Assembly: GCF_004339565.1 (NCBI RefSeq)
Contig: NZ_SMFZ01000002.1
Coordinates: forward strand, 1,240,001-1,304,000
Length of the DNA: 64,000 nt
Reading direction: 5' to 3'
From: Pseudonocardia endophytica
GTDB lineage: Bacteria > Actinomycetota > Actinomycetes > Mycobacteriales > Pseudonocardiaceae
Both the position numbers and the translations under genes were made by a program. Positions 23,270-31,454 of this stretch are shown here, in pieces. Position 1 is the stretch's first letter. Each line of letters starts with the position of its first letter. Below the pieces are notes generated by a model that worked only from the letters and a program-made list of their open reading frames with translations, had not been told where the DNA came from and ran no database searches.

Positions 23270-26200
23270 TCAGCCATGAGCGGCCTCCATGATCGCCGCG
23301 TTGACGTCGCGGCCCTCGCGCTCGGCGGCCTCCTGGGCCTGCAGGACGCGCTTGTAGTCCTTGGGCATGACCTTGCCGAAGCGCTCGACGGCGACGTCCC
23401 AGTCGGCCAGCAGGGCGTGCGCGACGGCGGACCCGGTCTCGCGGTGGTGCTTCTCCACCGCCGCCCGGATGATCTCCCGGTCGTCGTCCTCCAACGGGTC
23501 GAGGTCGACCATCTCCGGGTTGACCCGCTTCGTGTCCATGTCGAGCAGGTAGGCGACGCCGCCGGACATGCCGGCCGCGAAGTTCCGCCCGGTCCGCCCG
23601 AGCACGACCACCTGGCCGCCGGTCATGTACTCGCAGCCGTGGTCGCCCACGCCCTCGACGACCGCCTGCACGCCCGAGTTCCGGACGCAGAAGCGCTCGC
23701 CGACGATGCCGCGCACGAACATCTCGCCGGACGTGGCGCCGTAGGCGATCACGTTGCCCGCGATGATGTTCTCCTCGGCCACGAACGGCGCGTCCGGGTG
23801 CGGGCGCAGCGTGAGCCGCCCGCCGGACAGGCCCTTGCCGAAGTAGTCGTTGGTGTCGCCGACCAGCCGCAGCGTGATGCCCTTGGGCACGAACGCGCCG
23901 AAGCTCTGCCCGGCCGAGCCGGTGAGCGTGATGTCGATCGTGTCGTCGGGCAGGCCCTTGCCGCCGTGCGCCCTGGTCAGCTCGGAGCCGAGCATGGTGC
24001 CGACGGTGCGGTTCACGTTGCGCACCGGCAGGTCCAGGGTGACCTGGTCTCCGTTGCGCAGCGCGCCCTCCGCGAGCTGGATCATCGTGTTGTCCAGAGC
24101 CTTGTCCAGGCCGTGGTCCTGGTTGCGGGTCTGGTGGCGCGGCACGTCGTCGGCGTAGTCGCCGACCTGGAAGATCGGCGAGAGGTCGAGCCCCTTCGTC
24201 TTCCAGTGCTGCGCCGCCTCGCCGGTCTCCAGCACGTCCGCGTGCCCGATCGCCTCGGCGATGCTGCGGAAGCCCAGCGCAGCCAGGTACTCGCGCACCT
24301 CCTCGGCGACGAACCGCATGAAGTTCACGACGTACTCGGCCTTGCCGTCGAACTTCTTGCGCAGCTCCGGGTTCTGCGTCGCGACGCCGACCGGGCAGGT
24401 GTCCAGGTGGCAGACGCGCATCATGATGCAGCCGGACACGACCAGCGGCGCCGTCGCGAACCCGAACTCCTCGGCACCCAGCAGCGCCGCGATGACGACG
24501 TCGCGGCCGGTCTTGAGCTGGCCGTCGGCCTGCACGACGATCCGGTCGCGCAGGTTGTTGGCCAGCAACGTCTGCTGGGTCTCGGCCAGGCCGAGCTCCC
24601 ACGGGCCGCCCGCGTGCTTGATCGAGCTCAGCGGGGAGGCGCCGGTGCCGCCGTCGTGCCCGGAGATGAGCACGACGTCGGAGTGCGCCTTCGCGACACC
24701 CGCCGCGACCGTCCCGACACCGACCTGGCTGACCAGCTTCACGTGGATGCGGGCACGCGGGTTGGCGTTCTTCAGGTCGTGGATGAGCTGCTTGATGTCC
24801 TCGATCGAGTAGATGTCGTGGTGCGGCGGCGGCGAGATCAGGCCGACGCCCGGCGTGGAGTACCGGGTCGTCGCGATCCACGGGTAGACCTTGCCGCCGG
24901 GCAGCTGACCGCCCTCACCCGGCTTGGCCCCCTGCGCGATCTTGATCTGGATGTCGTCGGCGTTGACCAGGTACTCGCTGGTCACGCCGAACCGCCCGGA
25001 CGCGGCCTGCTTGACCGCGCTACGCCGGGAGTCGCCGTTCGGGTCGACCGTGAACCGGTCCGGATCCTCGCCGCCCTCGCCGGTGTTCGACCGTCCGCCG
25101 AGCCGGTTCATCGCGATCGCCAGCGTCTCGTGCATCTCCTGGGAGATGGAGCCGTAGGAGATCGCGCCGGTCGCGAACCGGGTGACGATCGACTCGACGG
25201 GCTCGACCTCGTCGATCGGCACCGGCTCGCGCACGCCCTCCTTGAACGAGAACAGCCCGCGCAGCGTCATCAGGCGCTTCGCCTGGTCGTCGACGGCCTG
25301 CGTGTACTGCTTGAAGACGTCGTAGCGCCCGGCCCGCGTCGAGTGCTGCAGCTTGAACACGGTCTGCGGGTTGAACAGGTGCAGCTCGCCCTCGCGGCGC
25401 CACTGGTACTCGCCGCCGACGGCCAGCGCCCGGTGCGACGCGCGGACGTCGTCGGACGGGAACGCGCGGCGGTGGTGCGCGAGCACCTCCTCGGCGAGCT
25501 CCTCGAAGTTCACGCCGCCGATCCGCGACGTCGTGCCGGTGAAGCAGGCGTCGACGACCTCCGGCCCGAGCCCGACCGCCTCGAAGATCTGCGCCCCGGT
25601 GTACGACGCCACGGTGGAGACGCCCATCTTGGACATCGTCTTGCGCACGCCCTTGCCGAGCGCCTTGACCAGGTTCTTCGCCGCCGTCGACGAGTCGGTG
25701 CCGGGGACGTCCCCGCGCTCGGCGAGATCCTCGACGGTGGCCATGGCCAGGTACGGGTTCACCGCGGACGCGCCGTAGCCGAGCAGCAGCGCGATGTGGT
25801 GCACCTCGCGGGCGTCCGCGGACTCCATGATCAGCCCGACGCGGGTGCGCGAGCGCTCCCGGACCAGGTGGTGGTGCACGGCGCCGGTGAGCAGCAGCGA
25901 CGGGATCGGCGCGTGCTCGGCGTCCACCCCGCGCTGGGACAGCACGATCAGCCGCGCGCCGTCCTCGATCGCCCGGGAGACCTCGACCTCGATCTCGCGC
26001 AGCCTGGCGCGCAGGCCACGACCACCCTCCGACGCGCGGAACGCGCCGGTGACGACGTGCGAGGCGAAGCCGGGGAACTCCCCGTCGTCGTTGATGTGCA
26101 CGACCTTGGCGAGGTCGTCGTTCGTCAGCACCGGGAACGGGACGACGATCGTGCGGCAGTGCGCGGGCGTCGCGTCCAGCAGGTTCTGTTCCGGGCCGAG

Positions 26201-27820
26201 CTGGCTCTGCAGCGAGGTCACCAGCTCCTCCCGGATCGCGTCCAGCGGAGGGTTCGTGACCTGCGCGAACAGCTGGATGAAGTAGTCGTAGAGCTGGCGC
26301 GGACGCTGCGAGATGGCGGCCAGCGGCGCGTCGTTGCCCATCGACCCGATCGGCTCCGCGCCGGTGACGGCCATCGGGCGGAGCAGGACGTTCAGCTCCT
26401 CCTCGGTGTAGCCGAACGCCTGCTGGCGCAGCGTCAGTGCCTCCGGGCTGGGCGTCTCCCGGTTGCGCGCCGGCAGGTTCTCCAGGCGGATCAGCCCGGC
26501 GTGCAGCCAGTCCTCGTAGGGGTGCAGCGACGCGAGCTCGCCCTTGATCTCGTCGTCGTCGACGAGCTTGCCGCGCTCGGTGTCGATCAGGAACATGCGG
26601 CCCGGCTCCAGCCGGCCCTTGCGCACGATCTTGTCCGGCTCGACGTCGAGCACGCCGACCTCGGAGGCGAGCACGACCAGGCCGTCCTCGGTGACCCAGT
26701 AGCGGGCCGGGCGCAGGCCGTTGCGGTCGAGCACGGCACCGATCTGCGTGCCGTCGGTGAACGCGACGAGCGCCGGTCCGTCCCAGGGCTCCATCAGCGT
26801 GGCGTGGTACTCGTAGAAGGCCCGGCGGGCCGGGTCCATCTCGTCGTGGTTCTCCCACGCCTCCGGGATCATCATCAGCACCGCGTGCGGCAGGCTGCGC
26901 CCGCCGAGGTGCAGCAGCTCCAGCACCTCGTCGAACGTCGCGGAGTCCGACGCGTCCGGCGTGACCACCGGCGTCAGCCGCTGCAGGTCGCCGGGCAGCA
27001 GCGCGGACTCGAGCAGCGCCTCGCGGGCGGCCATCCAGTTCCGGTTGCCGCGCAACGTGTTGATCTCACCGTTGTGCGCCACGTAGCGGTACGGGTGGGC
27101 CAGCGGCCATGCCGGGAACGTGTTCGTGGAGAACCGGGAGTGCACGATCGCCAGCGCGGACGTGACGCGCTCGTCGACCAGGTCCGGGTAGAACACCGGC
27201 ACCTGCTCCTCGGCGAGCATGCCCTTGTAGACGATCGTGCGCGGGGACAGCGACGCGAAGTACGTGTCGGTGGCGTGCTCGGCGCGCTTGCGCAGGCAGA
27301 ACGTCATGCGCTCGAGCTCGATGCCCTCCACGCCGTCCTCGACGGCCGCGACGAACAGCTGCCGGAACACCGGCATCGCGGCCAGCGCGGACGGGCCGAG
27401 GTCGGCAGAGCTCGCGTCGGTCGGGATCTCCCGCCACGTCAGGACGCGCAGGTTCTCCTCCGCGGCCAGCGCGTCGATCGCGGCCATGGCGGCCGCCGCC
27501 TCGTCGGCGTCCTGCGGCAGCATCGCGATGCCGGTCGCGTACGCGCCCGGCGCGGGCAGCTCGACGTCGACGACGGCGCGGTAGAACTCGTCCGGGACCT
27601 GGATCAGGATCCCGGCGCCGTCGCCCGTGTTGTGCTCGGAGCCGCGGGCCCCGCGGTGCTCCAGGCGCAGCAGGGCCGTGACGGCCTTCTGCACGATGGC
27701 GTGATCGCGCCGTCCGGTGAGGTCGGCCAGCATGGCCACACCGCAGGCGTCGTGCTCGTGATCGGCGGCGTACAGACCACCGGGCGAGGGGCGACGCGTC
27801 TGGTCACTGATCGCGGCCAA
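23270..27820 (-). CDS. gltB: Glutamate synthase large (alpha) subunit
   Basis: The 1,516-residue protein has the four-domain GltB structure: an N-terminal class II amidotransferase (nucleophile Cys26 in DACGVAMLADL, after a short propeptide), the central domain, the FMN/synthase barrel (NTGEGGEDPDRF, GAKPGEGGQLPG, SPPPHHDIYSIEDIKQL, LISGHDGGTGASPLSSIKH) with the [3Fe-4S] cysteines in CIMMRVCHLDTCPVGVATQ (about residues 1131-1149), and the C-terminal GXGXG beta-helix. It uses ammonia channelled from glutamine to aminate 2-oxoglutarate. The TTG at 27820 is chosen because AGGAGGAGCAG lies directly upstream and the Cys is then correctly placed after a cleavable propeptide. Confidence 0.96.
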   Translation of the reverse strand: MAAISDQTRRPSPGGLYAADHEHDACGVAMLADLTGRRDHAIVQKAVTALLRLEHRGARGSEHNTGDGAGILIQVPDEFYRAVVDVELPAPGAYATGIAMLPQDADEAAAAMAAIDALAAEENLRVLTWREIPTDASSADLGPSALAAMPVFRQLFVAAVEDGVEGIELERMTFCLRKRAEHATDTYFASLSPRTIVYKGMLAEEQVPVFYPDLVDERVTSALAIVHSRFSTNTFPAWPLAHPYRYVAHNGEINTLRGNRNWMAAREALLESALLPGDLQRLTPVVTPDASDSATFDEVLELLHLGGRSLPHAVLMMIPEAWENHDEMDPARRAFYEYHATLMEPWDGPALVAFTDGTQIGAVLDRNGLRPARYWVTEDGLVVLASEVGVLDVEPDKIVRKGRLEPGRMFLIDTERGKLVDDDEIKGELASLHPYEDWLHAGLIRLENLPARNRETPSPEALTLRQQAFGYTEEELNVLLRPMAVTGAEPIGSMGNDAPLAAISQRPRQLYDYFIQLFAQVTNPPLDAIREELVTSLQSQLGPEQNLLDATPAHCRTIVVPFPVLTNDDLAKVVHINDDGEFPGFASHVVTGAFRASEGGRGLRARLREIEVEVSRAIEDGARLIVLSQRGVDAEHAPIPSLLLTGAVHHHLVRERSRTRVGLIMESADAREVHHIALLLGYGASAVNPYLAMATVEDLAERGDVPGTDSSTAAKNLVKALGKGVRKTMSKMGVSTVASYTGAQIFEAVGLGPEVVDACFTGTTSRIGGVNFEELAEEVLAHHRRAFPSDDVRASHRALAVGGEYQWRREGELHLFNPQTVFKLQHSTRAGRYDVFKQYTQAVDDQAKRLMTLRGLFSFKEGVREPVPIDEVEPVESIVTRFATGAISYGSISQEMHETLAIAMNRLGGRSNTGEGGEDPDRFTVDPNGDSRRSAVKQAASGRFGVTSEYLVNADDIQIKIAQGAKPGEGGQLPGGKVYPWIATTRYSTPGVGLISPPPHHDIYSIEDIKQLIHDLKNANPRARIHVKLVSQVGVGTVAAGVAKAHSDVVLISGHDGGTGASPLSSIKHAGGPWELGLAETQQTLLANNLRDRIVVQADGQLKTGRDVVIAALLGAEEFGFATAPLVVSGCIMMRVCHLDTCPVGVATQNPELRKKFDGKAEYVVNFMRFVAEEVREYLAALGFRSIAEAIGHADVLETGEAAQHWKTKGLDLSPIFQVGDYADDVPRHQTRNQDHGLDKALDNTMIQLAEGALRNGDQVTLDLPVRNVNRTVGTMLGSELTRAHGGKGLPDDTIDITLTGSAGQSFGAFVPKGITLRLVGDTNDYFGKGLSGGRLTLRPHPDAPFVAEENIIAGNVIAYGATSGEMFVRGIVGERFCVRNSGVQAVVEGVGDHGCEYMTGGQVVVLGRTGRNFAAGMSGGVAYLLDMDTKRVNPEMVDLDPLEDDDREIIRAAVEKHHRETGSAVAHALLADWDVAVERFGKVMPKDYKRVLQAQEAAEREGRDVNAAIMEAAHG

Positions 27821-28210
27821 CTGCTCCTCCTGTCGTCTCGGTGCACCCCGACTCCAGCATCGGGACGACGTGGACCTGGTTGGTCCCAAACAGAGTGTGC
27901 AGATTACAGAGCTGCTCCGTTTGTGCCGTCCGACATGGGCCGTTCGGGTGCACCGTGCCGTGGGTGAAAGGGTCGGGAACCGGAAGCGACTTCCGGGCAC
28001 GACTAGCGGCCGGGCACTGTTTCTACCCGGCCTTTCTCCCGCGGCACGGCTCGATCGCGCACCCCGGCGGACGCGATCTGGAAGGCACAGAGTCGCATGC
28101 GCTCCGCCGCTTGCGCCACCGATGACCGGCCGGGGAGATGTGATGTGGAGCGCCCAGGTTGATCGAACCACGGAAACGTTGCCGAACCGTGTCCCGGCGA
28201 TGAGCGAACA
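27821..28210. other. gltB upstream region, divergent, no gene
   Basis: This 390-nt gap lies between gltB (minus) and the FhuF-like gene (plus). It is AT-richer than its surroundings (CAGATTACAGAGCTG near 27900, AAACGGAGC on the other strand) and holds the gltB leader. A minus-strand TAATCT at 27906-27901 is the best -10 candidate, without a convincing -35. I see no coding frame and no clear GlnR box. Confidence 0.4.
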
Positions 28211-28984
28211 GTGACCCGGAGCGCGAGACTGCACCCCGTGCCGACCGATACGAGCCGCGCGGGTGTCGGTTCCGTGCTCGCCGACGTCGCCCTGCTCGGT
28301 CCGTTCTTCGAGCTGGCCACGCCCGGAACGGACGATCGTGACGACTGGGTCCCGTTCGCCCGCCTGCACACCGATCCCGGCCCGCTCGGGGAACGGATCG
28401 CCCGGGTGGCGGCCGCGCTCGGCGCCGGGGAACGGGTGGCGGCGTCCATCGCGTTCCAGGGCCTGGTCGCCCGGCTCGTCGCGGCGCCGCTGGCCGCCGT
28501 GGTGCTGCACGGCGTGCTGCCCGCGACGGACGACCTGTCCCGCAGGCCGGGTGCCGACGACCCGTGGGCGCCCGGGCTGCCCGAGGTGACCGGGGTGCGG
28601 ACGCCCGACCCGGTGCGCGACCCGGACGGGGCGGCCGCGCTCCTGTCCGACGGGCTGGTCGACGGTCTGGTGGCTCCGCTCGTCGACGCCGTCCGGTCGC
28701 TGGTGCCGGTGTCCGCGCACGTGCTGTGGGGCAACGTCGCGTCGTCGCTGTCCGGAGCGGGACGGGTGCTCGACCCGGCGCGGCCGGGCGCGCGGCCCGC
28801 GCTGCTCGGCGTGCTCGCCGGCCTCATGGACCGGGCGCCGCTGGCCGGGACCGGACGGCTGCTGCGGCTGGAGGAGGACCGCCCGGACACCGAGTGGGGC
28901 TTCCGGCGGCGGTCCTGCTGCCTCTACTACCGGGTCCCCGGCGGGGGGCTCTGCGGCGACTGCGTCCTGCAGGGACGCCGGTAG
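28211..28984 (+). CDS. FhuF-like 2Fe-2S siderophore-iron reductase protein
   Basis: The 257-residue product has a degenerate FhuF-type N-terminal domain (about 15-220) and the defining C-terminal [2Fe-2S] motif CC-x(10)-C-x(2)-C in RRSCCLYYRVPGGGLCGDC (about residues 236-253). FhuF proteins reduce ferric siderophores with electrons from NAD(P)H or ferredoxin. It starts at GTG 28211 without a strong ribosome binding site, so it may be leaderless; the next in-frame starts are later and would cut the domain. It stands alone, divergent from gltB and convergent with the Asp23 cluster. Confidence 0.82.
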   Translation: MTRSARLHPVPTDTSRAGVGSVLADVALLGPFFELATPGTDDRDDWVPFARLHTDPGPLGERIARVAAALGAGERVAASIAFQGLVARLVAAPLAAVVLHGVLPATDDLSRRPGADDPWAPGLPEVTGVRTPDPVRDPDGAAALLSDGLVDGLVAPLVDAVRSLVPVSAHVLWGNVASSLSGAGRVLDPARPGARPALLGVLAGLMDRAPLAGTGRLLRLEEDRPDTEWGFRRRSCCLYYRVPGGGLCGDCVLQGRR

Positions 28985-28996
28985 CCCGCCCGGCCT

Positions 28997-29356
28997 CTAG
29001 TCCAGCTCGATGTCGGCGACGGTCACCCGCACGGTCGCGGGCAGGCCGGTCGTCGCGAGCACCTCGTCGGCGACGGCGGCACGCACGGCCGCCGCCAGGT
29101 CGCGGGCACGGAAGCCGAGCCGGGTCACGACCGTCACCCCCACCTCGGCCGCGCCGCCGTGCACCGCCGCGACGACGCCGTCGGTGGTCAGCTCGGGCGG
29201 CACCGGCGCGGTCGACGTCCAGCTGCCCGCGATGCCGAGCAGCGTCTGCTGCAGGTCGGCGCGCAGCGCGACGACGCCGGGCACCCGGCGTGCCGCCCGC
29301 GCGGCGATCCGGGCCACCGCCTGGTCACCGACGTGGAACCGGACGCGGCCGGTCAT
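28997..29356 (-). CDS. Asp23/Gls24-like envelope stress protein
   Basis: The 119-residue product opens MTGRVRFHVGDQAVARIAARAARRVPGVV, the typical Asp23/Gls24 start, followed by ELTTDGVVAAVHGGAAEVGVTVVTRLGFRARDLAAAVRAAVADEV and RVTVADIELD. The ATG at 29356 overlaps the stop of the preceding zinc-finger gene (ATGA), so translation is coupled. Asp23-family proteins are small peripheral or membrane-anchored proteins that respond to alkaline or cell-wall stress. Here it is the third gene of the sigma/anti-sigma operon. Confidence 0.8.
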   Translation of the reverse strand: MTGRVRFHVGDQAVARIAARAARRVPGVVALRADLQQTLLGIAGSWTSTAPVPPELTTDGVVAAVHGGAAEVGVTVVTRLGFRARDLAAAVRAAVADEVLATTGLPATVRVTVADIELD

Positions 29357-29922
29357 CGCTCGTCCCACACGTCGACCACCTGGATGTCCACCCGTGCCAC
29401 GGCGACGCCGAACGCGCGGTCGCCCGTCGAGATCATGACCTGCCGCACCCGGGCGGTGACCGACGCCAGGTCCACGCCGAAGCGGGCGGTCACACCGACC
29501 GTCACGTGCAGCGCCCCCGGCTCGCCAGGAGCGGGGGCCGCGGCCTGGGTGATCCGGCAGCTGCGGGCGCGCAGCCCGTCCATCGAGTCCACGACGTGGC
29601 GCAGCGTCGCGGCGGCGGCCGGACGGGAGAGCAACGACCCGTCGCCGAGGTCGAGCAGGTCGTGCGGCCGCAGGTCGGCGACGACGGCGGCCACCACCTG
29701 CTCGACCAGGTTCGGCGGCGGCCGCAGCTCCTGCGCGGCCATCCGCCCGACGATGCCGGCGAGCCGCTCCCGGTCGGCGACGGTCGAGCGGCAGTGCGGG
29801 CAGTCGCGCTCGTGCTCGTCGAGCGTGCCCGCCTCCGCGTGCTCCCAGACCCGGGCGGCGTCCCGGCCGCAGGCCAGCAGGTCCGCGCTGTCGATCCGCC
29901 CACCCTCGCTGTCTACCGCCAT
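29353..29922 (-). CDS. Zinc anti-sigma-like domain fused to Asp23-like domain
   Basis: The 189-residue protein combines an N-terminal ZAS-type zinc motif H-x3-C-x2-C (HERDCPHC, with H37, C41 and C44) in a helical domain of about 75 residues, a linker, and a C-terminal Asp23-like domain (about 125-185) with GALHVTVGVTARFGVDLASVTARVRQ and VDIQVVDVWDER. The upstream ECF-type sigma gene overlaps it by 10 nt, the usual arrangement for a sigma and its zinc anti-sigma. The fusion suggests it senses envelope state through the Asp23-like part. There is no membrane helix. Confidence 0.75.
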   Translation of the reverse strand: MAVDSEGGRIDSADLLACGRDAARVWEHAEAGTLDEHERDCPHCRSTVADRERLAGIVGRMAAQELRPPPNLVEQVVAAVVADLRPHDLLDLGDGSLLSRPAAAATLRHVVDSMDGLRARSCRITQAAAPAPGEPGALHVTVGVTARFGVDLASVTARVRQVMISTGDRAFGVAVARVDIQVVDVWDER

Positions 29923-30563
29923 GCCCGCATCATCTCCGCCAGCGCCGTGCGGGCCCGGTGGATCCGGCCGCGCACGGCCGTCTCGCCCGCACCGGTGATC
30001 TCGGCGATCTCGGCGTAGCCGAGGCCCTCCATCTCGCGCAGCACCCAGGACGTCCGCTGCTCCTCTGGCAGGCCGGCGACGGCACGCCCGAGCGCCTCCA
30101 TCTCCGCGTCGACCTCGGCGGCGCGCTCCGGCGACCCGTCGCCGGCGCGCTGGTCGCCGACGTCGGCGACCGGGACGGTGTCCCGGTTCGTGCGGAGCTG
30201 ACGCGTGCAGCGGTGGGTGACGATGCGGTACATCCAGGTGGAGAACGCGGCCTCGGCGCGGAACGTCCCGATCCGGCGCCAGCCGTCGATCAGGGCCTCC
30301 TGCAACGCGTCCTCCGCGTCGGAGCGGTCCCCGGTGATCCGGACGGCGACGCGGAACAGGGCGTCCTGGTGGCGCCGCGCCAGCTCCTCGAACGCGTGGA
30401 CGTCGCCCTCCTGCGCGCGCACGACGAGCGTGGGCTCGTCGAGCTCGGCACGCACCTCCCGCGCGTCGCGCAGCGGGGCGGTGGAGGCCGGCGGGGCGTG
30501 CGGCGCCCGGCGCGGGCCGCGGCCCCTCGAGCTCGCGCGTCCGGCGTCCATCGTGGCCTGCAC
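29913..30563 (-). CDS. ECF-type RNA polymerase sigma factor
   Basis: The 216-residue protein has region 2 DAFEELARRHQDALFRVAVRITGDRSDAEDALQEALIDGWRRIGTFRAEAAFSTWMYRIV in the standard ECF pattern, here abbreviated, and region 4 ALGRAVAGLPEEQRTSWVLREMEGLGYAEIAEITGAGETAVRGRIHRARTALAEMMR with its helix-turn-helix. About 35 extra basic/proline-rich residues precede region 2. The GTG at 30563 (GGAG 4 nt before) or ATG at 30551 may be the start. It overlaps the zinc anti-sigma-like gene by 10 nt. A GGAACC sequence at 30633-30628 upstream may be its own ECF-type -35. Confidence 0.88.
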   Translation of the reverse strand: MQATMDAGRASSRGRGPRRAPHAPPASTAPLRDAREVRAELDEPTLVVRAQEGDVHAFEELARRHQDALFRVAVRITGDRSDAEDALQEALIDGWRRIGTFRAEAAFSTWMYRIVTHRCTRQLRTNRDTVPVADVGDQRAGDGSPERAAEVDAEMEALGRAVAGLPEEQRTSWVLREMEGLGYAEIAEITGAGETAVRGRIHRARTALAEMMRAWR

Positions 30564-30590
30564 CCGGCTCCGTTCGTCGATGAAGAGGCC

Positions 30591-30643
30591 GACCCGAGTG
30601 TGGCTCGGGTCACATTCGGGTGGAAAGGGTTCCGGGCGGGTAC
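30591..30643. promoter_or_regulatory. Divergent promoter region of sigma and CsbD genes
   Basis: GACCCGAG-TGTGG-CTCGGGTC (30591-30611) is a perfect 8-bp-arm hairpin on the sigma side. On the plus strand GGGTAC (30638-30643) with GGGT 16 nt upstream (30618-30621) resembles a SigB/SigF promoter reading into csbD-like gene 30742. On the minus strand GGAACC (30633-30628) is an ECF-type -35, though no matching -10 is clear. Confidence 0.5.
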
Positions 30644-30741
30644 TCCCCGGTGCTCGGCGACGGTAGCGGCCCGCTCCCAGCGGTGCGCGCCGATCGCCAC
30701 CGGGTCACCCGACCCGGGGTCACGACGGAAGGTGGTCTGCC

Positions 30742-30933
30742 ATGAGCGACGAGAAGAAGAGCGACACCGAGAAGAAGATCGAGCACAAGACCGAGGAGTT
30801 CGGGGGCAAGGCCAAGGAGGCCATCGGCAAGGCCACCGACGACGAGGGCCTCGAGCTCCAGGGCAAGAACGACCAGACCAAGAGCAACATCAAGCAGGCC
30901 GGTCAGAAGATCAAGGACGCGTTCAAGCCCTGA
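30742..30933 (+). CDS. CsbD-family stress protein
   Basis: The 63-residue protein is a complete CsbD domain: EKKIEHKTEEFGGKAKEAIGKATDDEGLELQGK and NDQTKSNIKQAGQKIKDAFKP, a charged four-helix-type small protein. CsbD proteins are among the most strongly SigB-controlled general stress proteins; their biochemical role is unknown. GGAAGGTGG lies 6-7 nt before ATG. It is divergent from the ECF sigma operon with a shared upstream region that contains a SigB-like GGGTAC box. Confidence 0.88.
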   Translation: MSDEKKSDTEKKIEHKTEEFGGKAKEAIGKATDDEGLELQGKNDQTKSNIKQAGQKIKDAFKP

Positions 30934-31018
30934 TCGCCCCCGCGGCACGGCGACGGCACCCCCGGCGGCATCCCGTCGGGGGTGCCCCCGTGTACGCGGG
31001 TCCCTACGATCGGCGCCC

Positions 31019-31348
31019 GTGACCCCCGATCCCGCCGCCGTTGCCGACGCCGTGCTCGCGCACCCGTCGGTGCTGCGGCTCGACGGCGGGCCGTTCGGTG
31101 TCGTCGCGTCGCACCTGCCCGGCCGTCGCCTGCCCGGCGTGCGGATCGGTGCGGGCGACGAGCCGACCGAGGTCGCCGTCGTCGTCGCGCTGGGTAGGCC
31201 GTTCCCCGCGCTGGCCGACGAGATCGCCGGACGGGTGCGCTCGGTGCTGGGTCCGGTGCCGGTCGACGTGACGTTCTCCGACGTCGGCGCCGCGCCCGTC
31301 GAACCGCAGGTACCGCCCGCCCCGACGGGCCCGTCGGCTCTCGCCTAG
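31019..31348 (+). CDS. Asp23-like small protein
   Basis: The 109-residue product starts at GTG 31019 and contains the same strand-helix-strand pattern as the Asp23 gene at 28997: EVAVVVALGRPFPALADEIAGRVRSVLGPVPVDVTFSDV, with DPVSL-type N-terminal helix VADAVLAHPSVLRLDGG. I read it as a third divergent Asp23-family member of the module, though it is short. The last residues are Pro/Ala-rich. Its stop codon TAG lies inside the likely -10 box (TAGACT) of the trigger factor gene, so the two are closely spaced. Confidence 0.55.
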   Translation: MTPDPAAVADAVLAHPSVLRLDGGPFGVVASHLPGRRLPGVRIGAGDEPTEVAVVVALGRPFPALADEIAGRVRSVLGPVPVDVTFSDVGAAPVEPQVPPAPTGPSALA

Positions 31349-31351
31349 ACT
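31322..31351 (+). promoter_or_regulatory. Probable tig promoter with 16-bp palindrome
   Basis: TAGACT (31346-31351) is a good -10 and overlaps the upstream TAG stop. The perfect 16-bp palindrome CCGACGGGCCCGTCGG (31322-31337) covers the -35 position, suggesting an operator. The tig leader then contains two stem-loops (31368-31382 and 31389-31409). Confidence 0.45.
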
Positions 31352-31454
31352 CGCGCGAGCCCCTGACGTCGCGCGACGCGACGTGGGCCGGCCGCACTGC
31401 GAGCGGCCGTGGGTCCGGGGGTCCGCACAGCCGGCATCGTCAAGGAGTACCACC

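Noticed and set aside
23243..27967. Large open frame on the plus strand opposite gltB (over 1,500 codons)
   Set aside because: It is the antisense shadow of gltB. High GC makes stops rare in the complementary frame, and the translation is full of Arg/Val/Leu-Asp repeats with no domain; gltB itself is conserved throughout.
27821..28210. GlnR box upstream of gltB
   Set aside because: I looked for the paired GTNAC/GAAAC-type boxes but found no arrangement with proper spacing.
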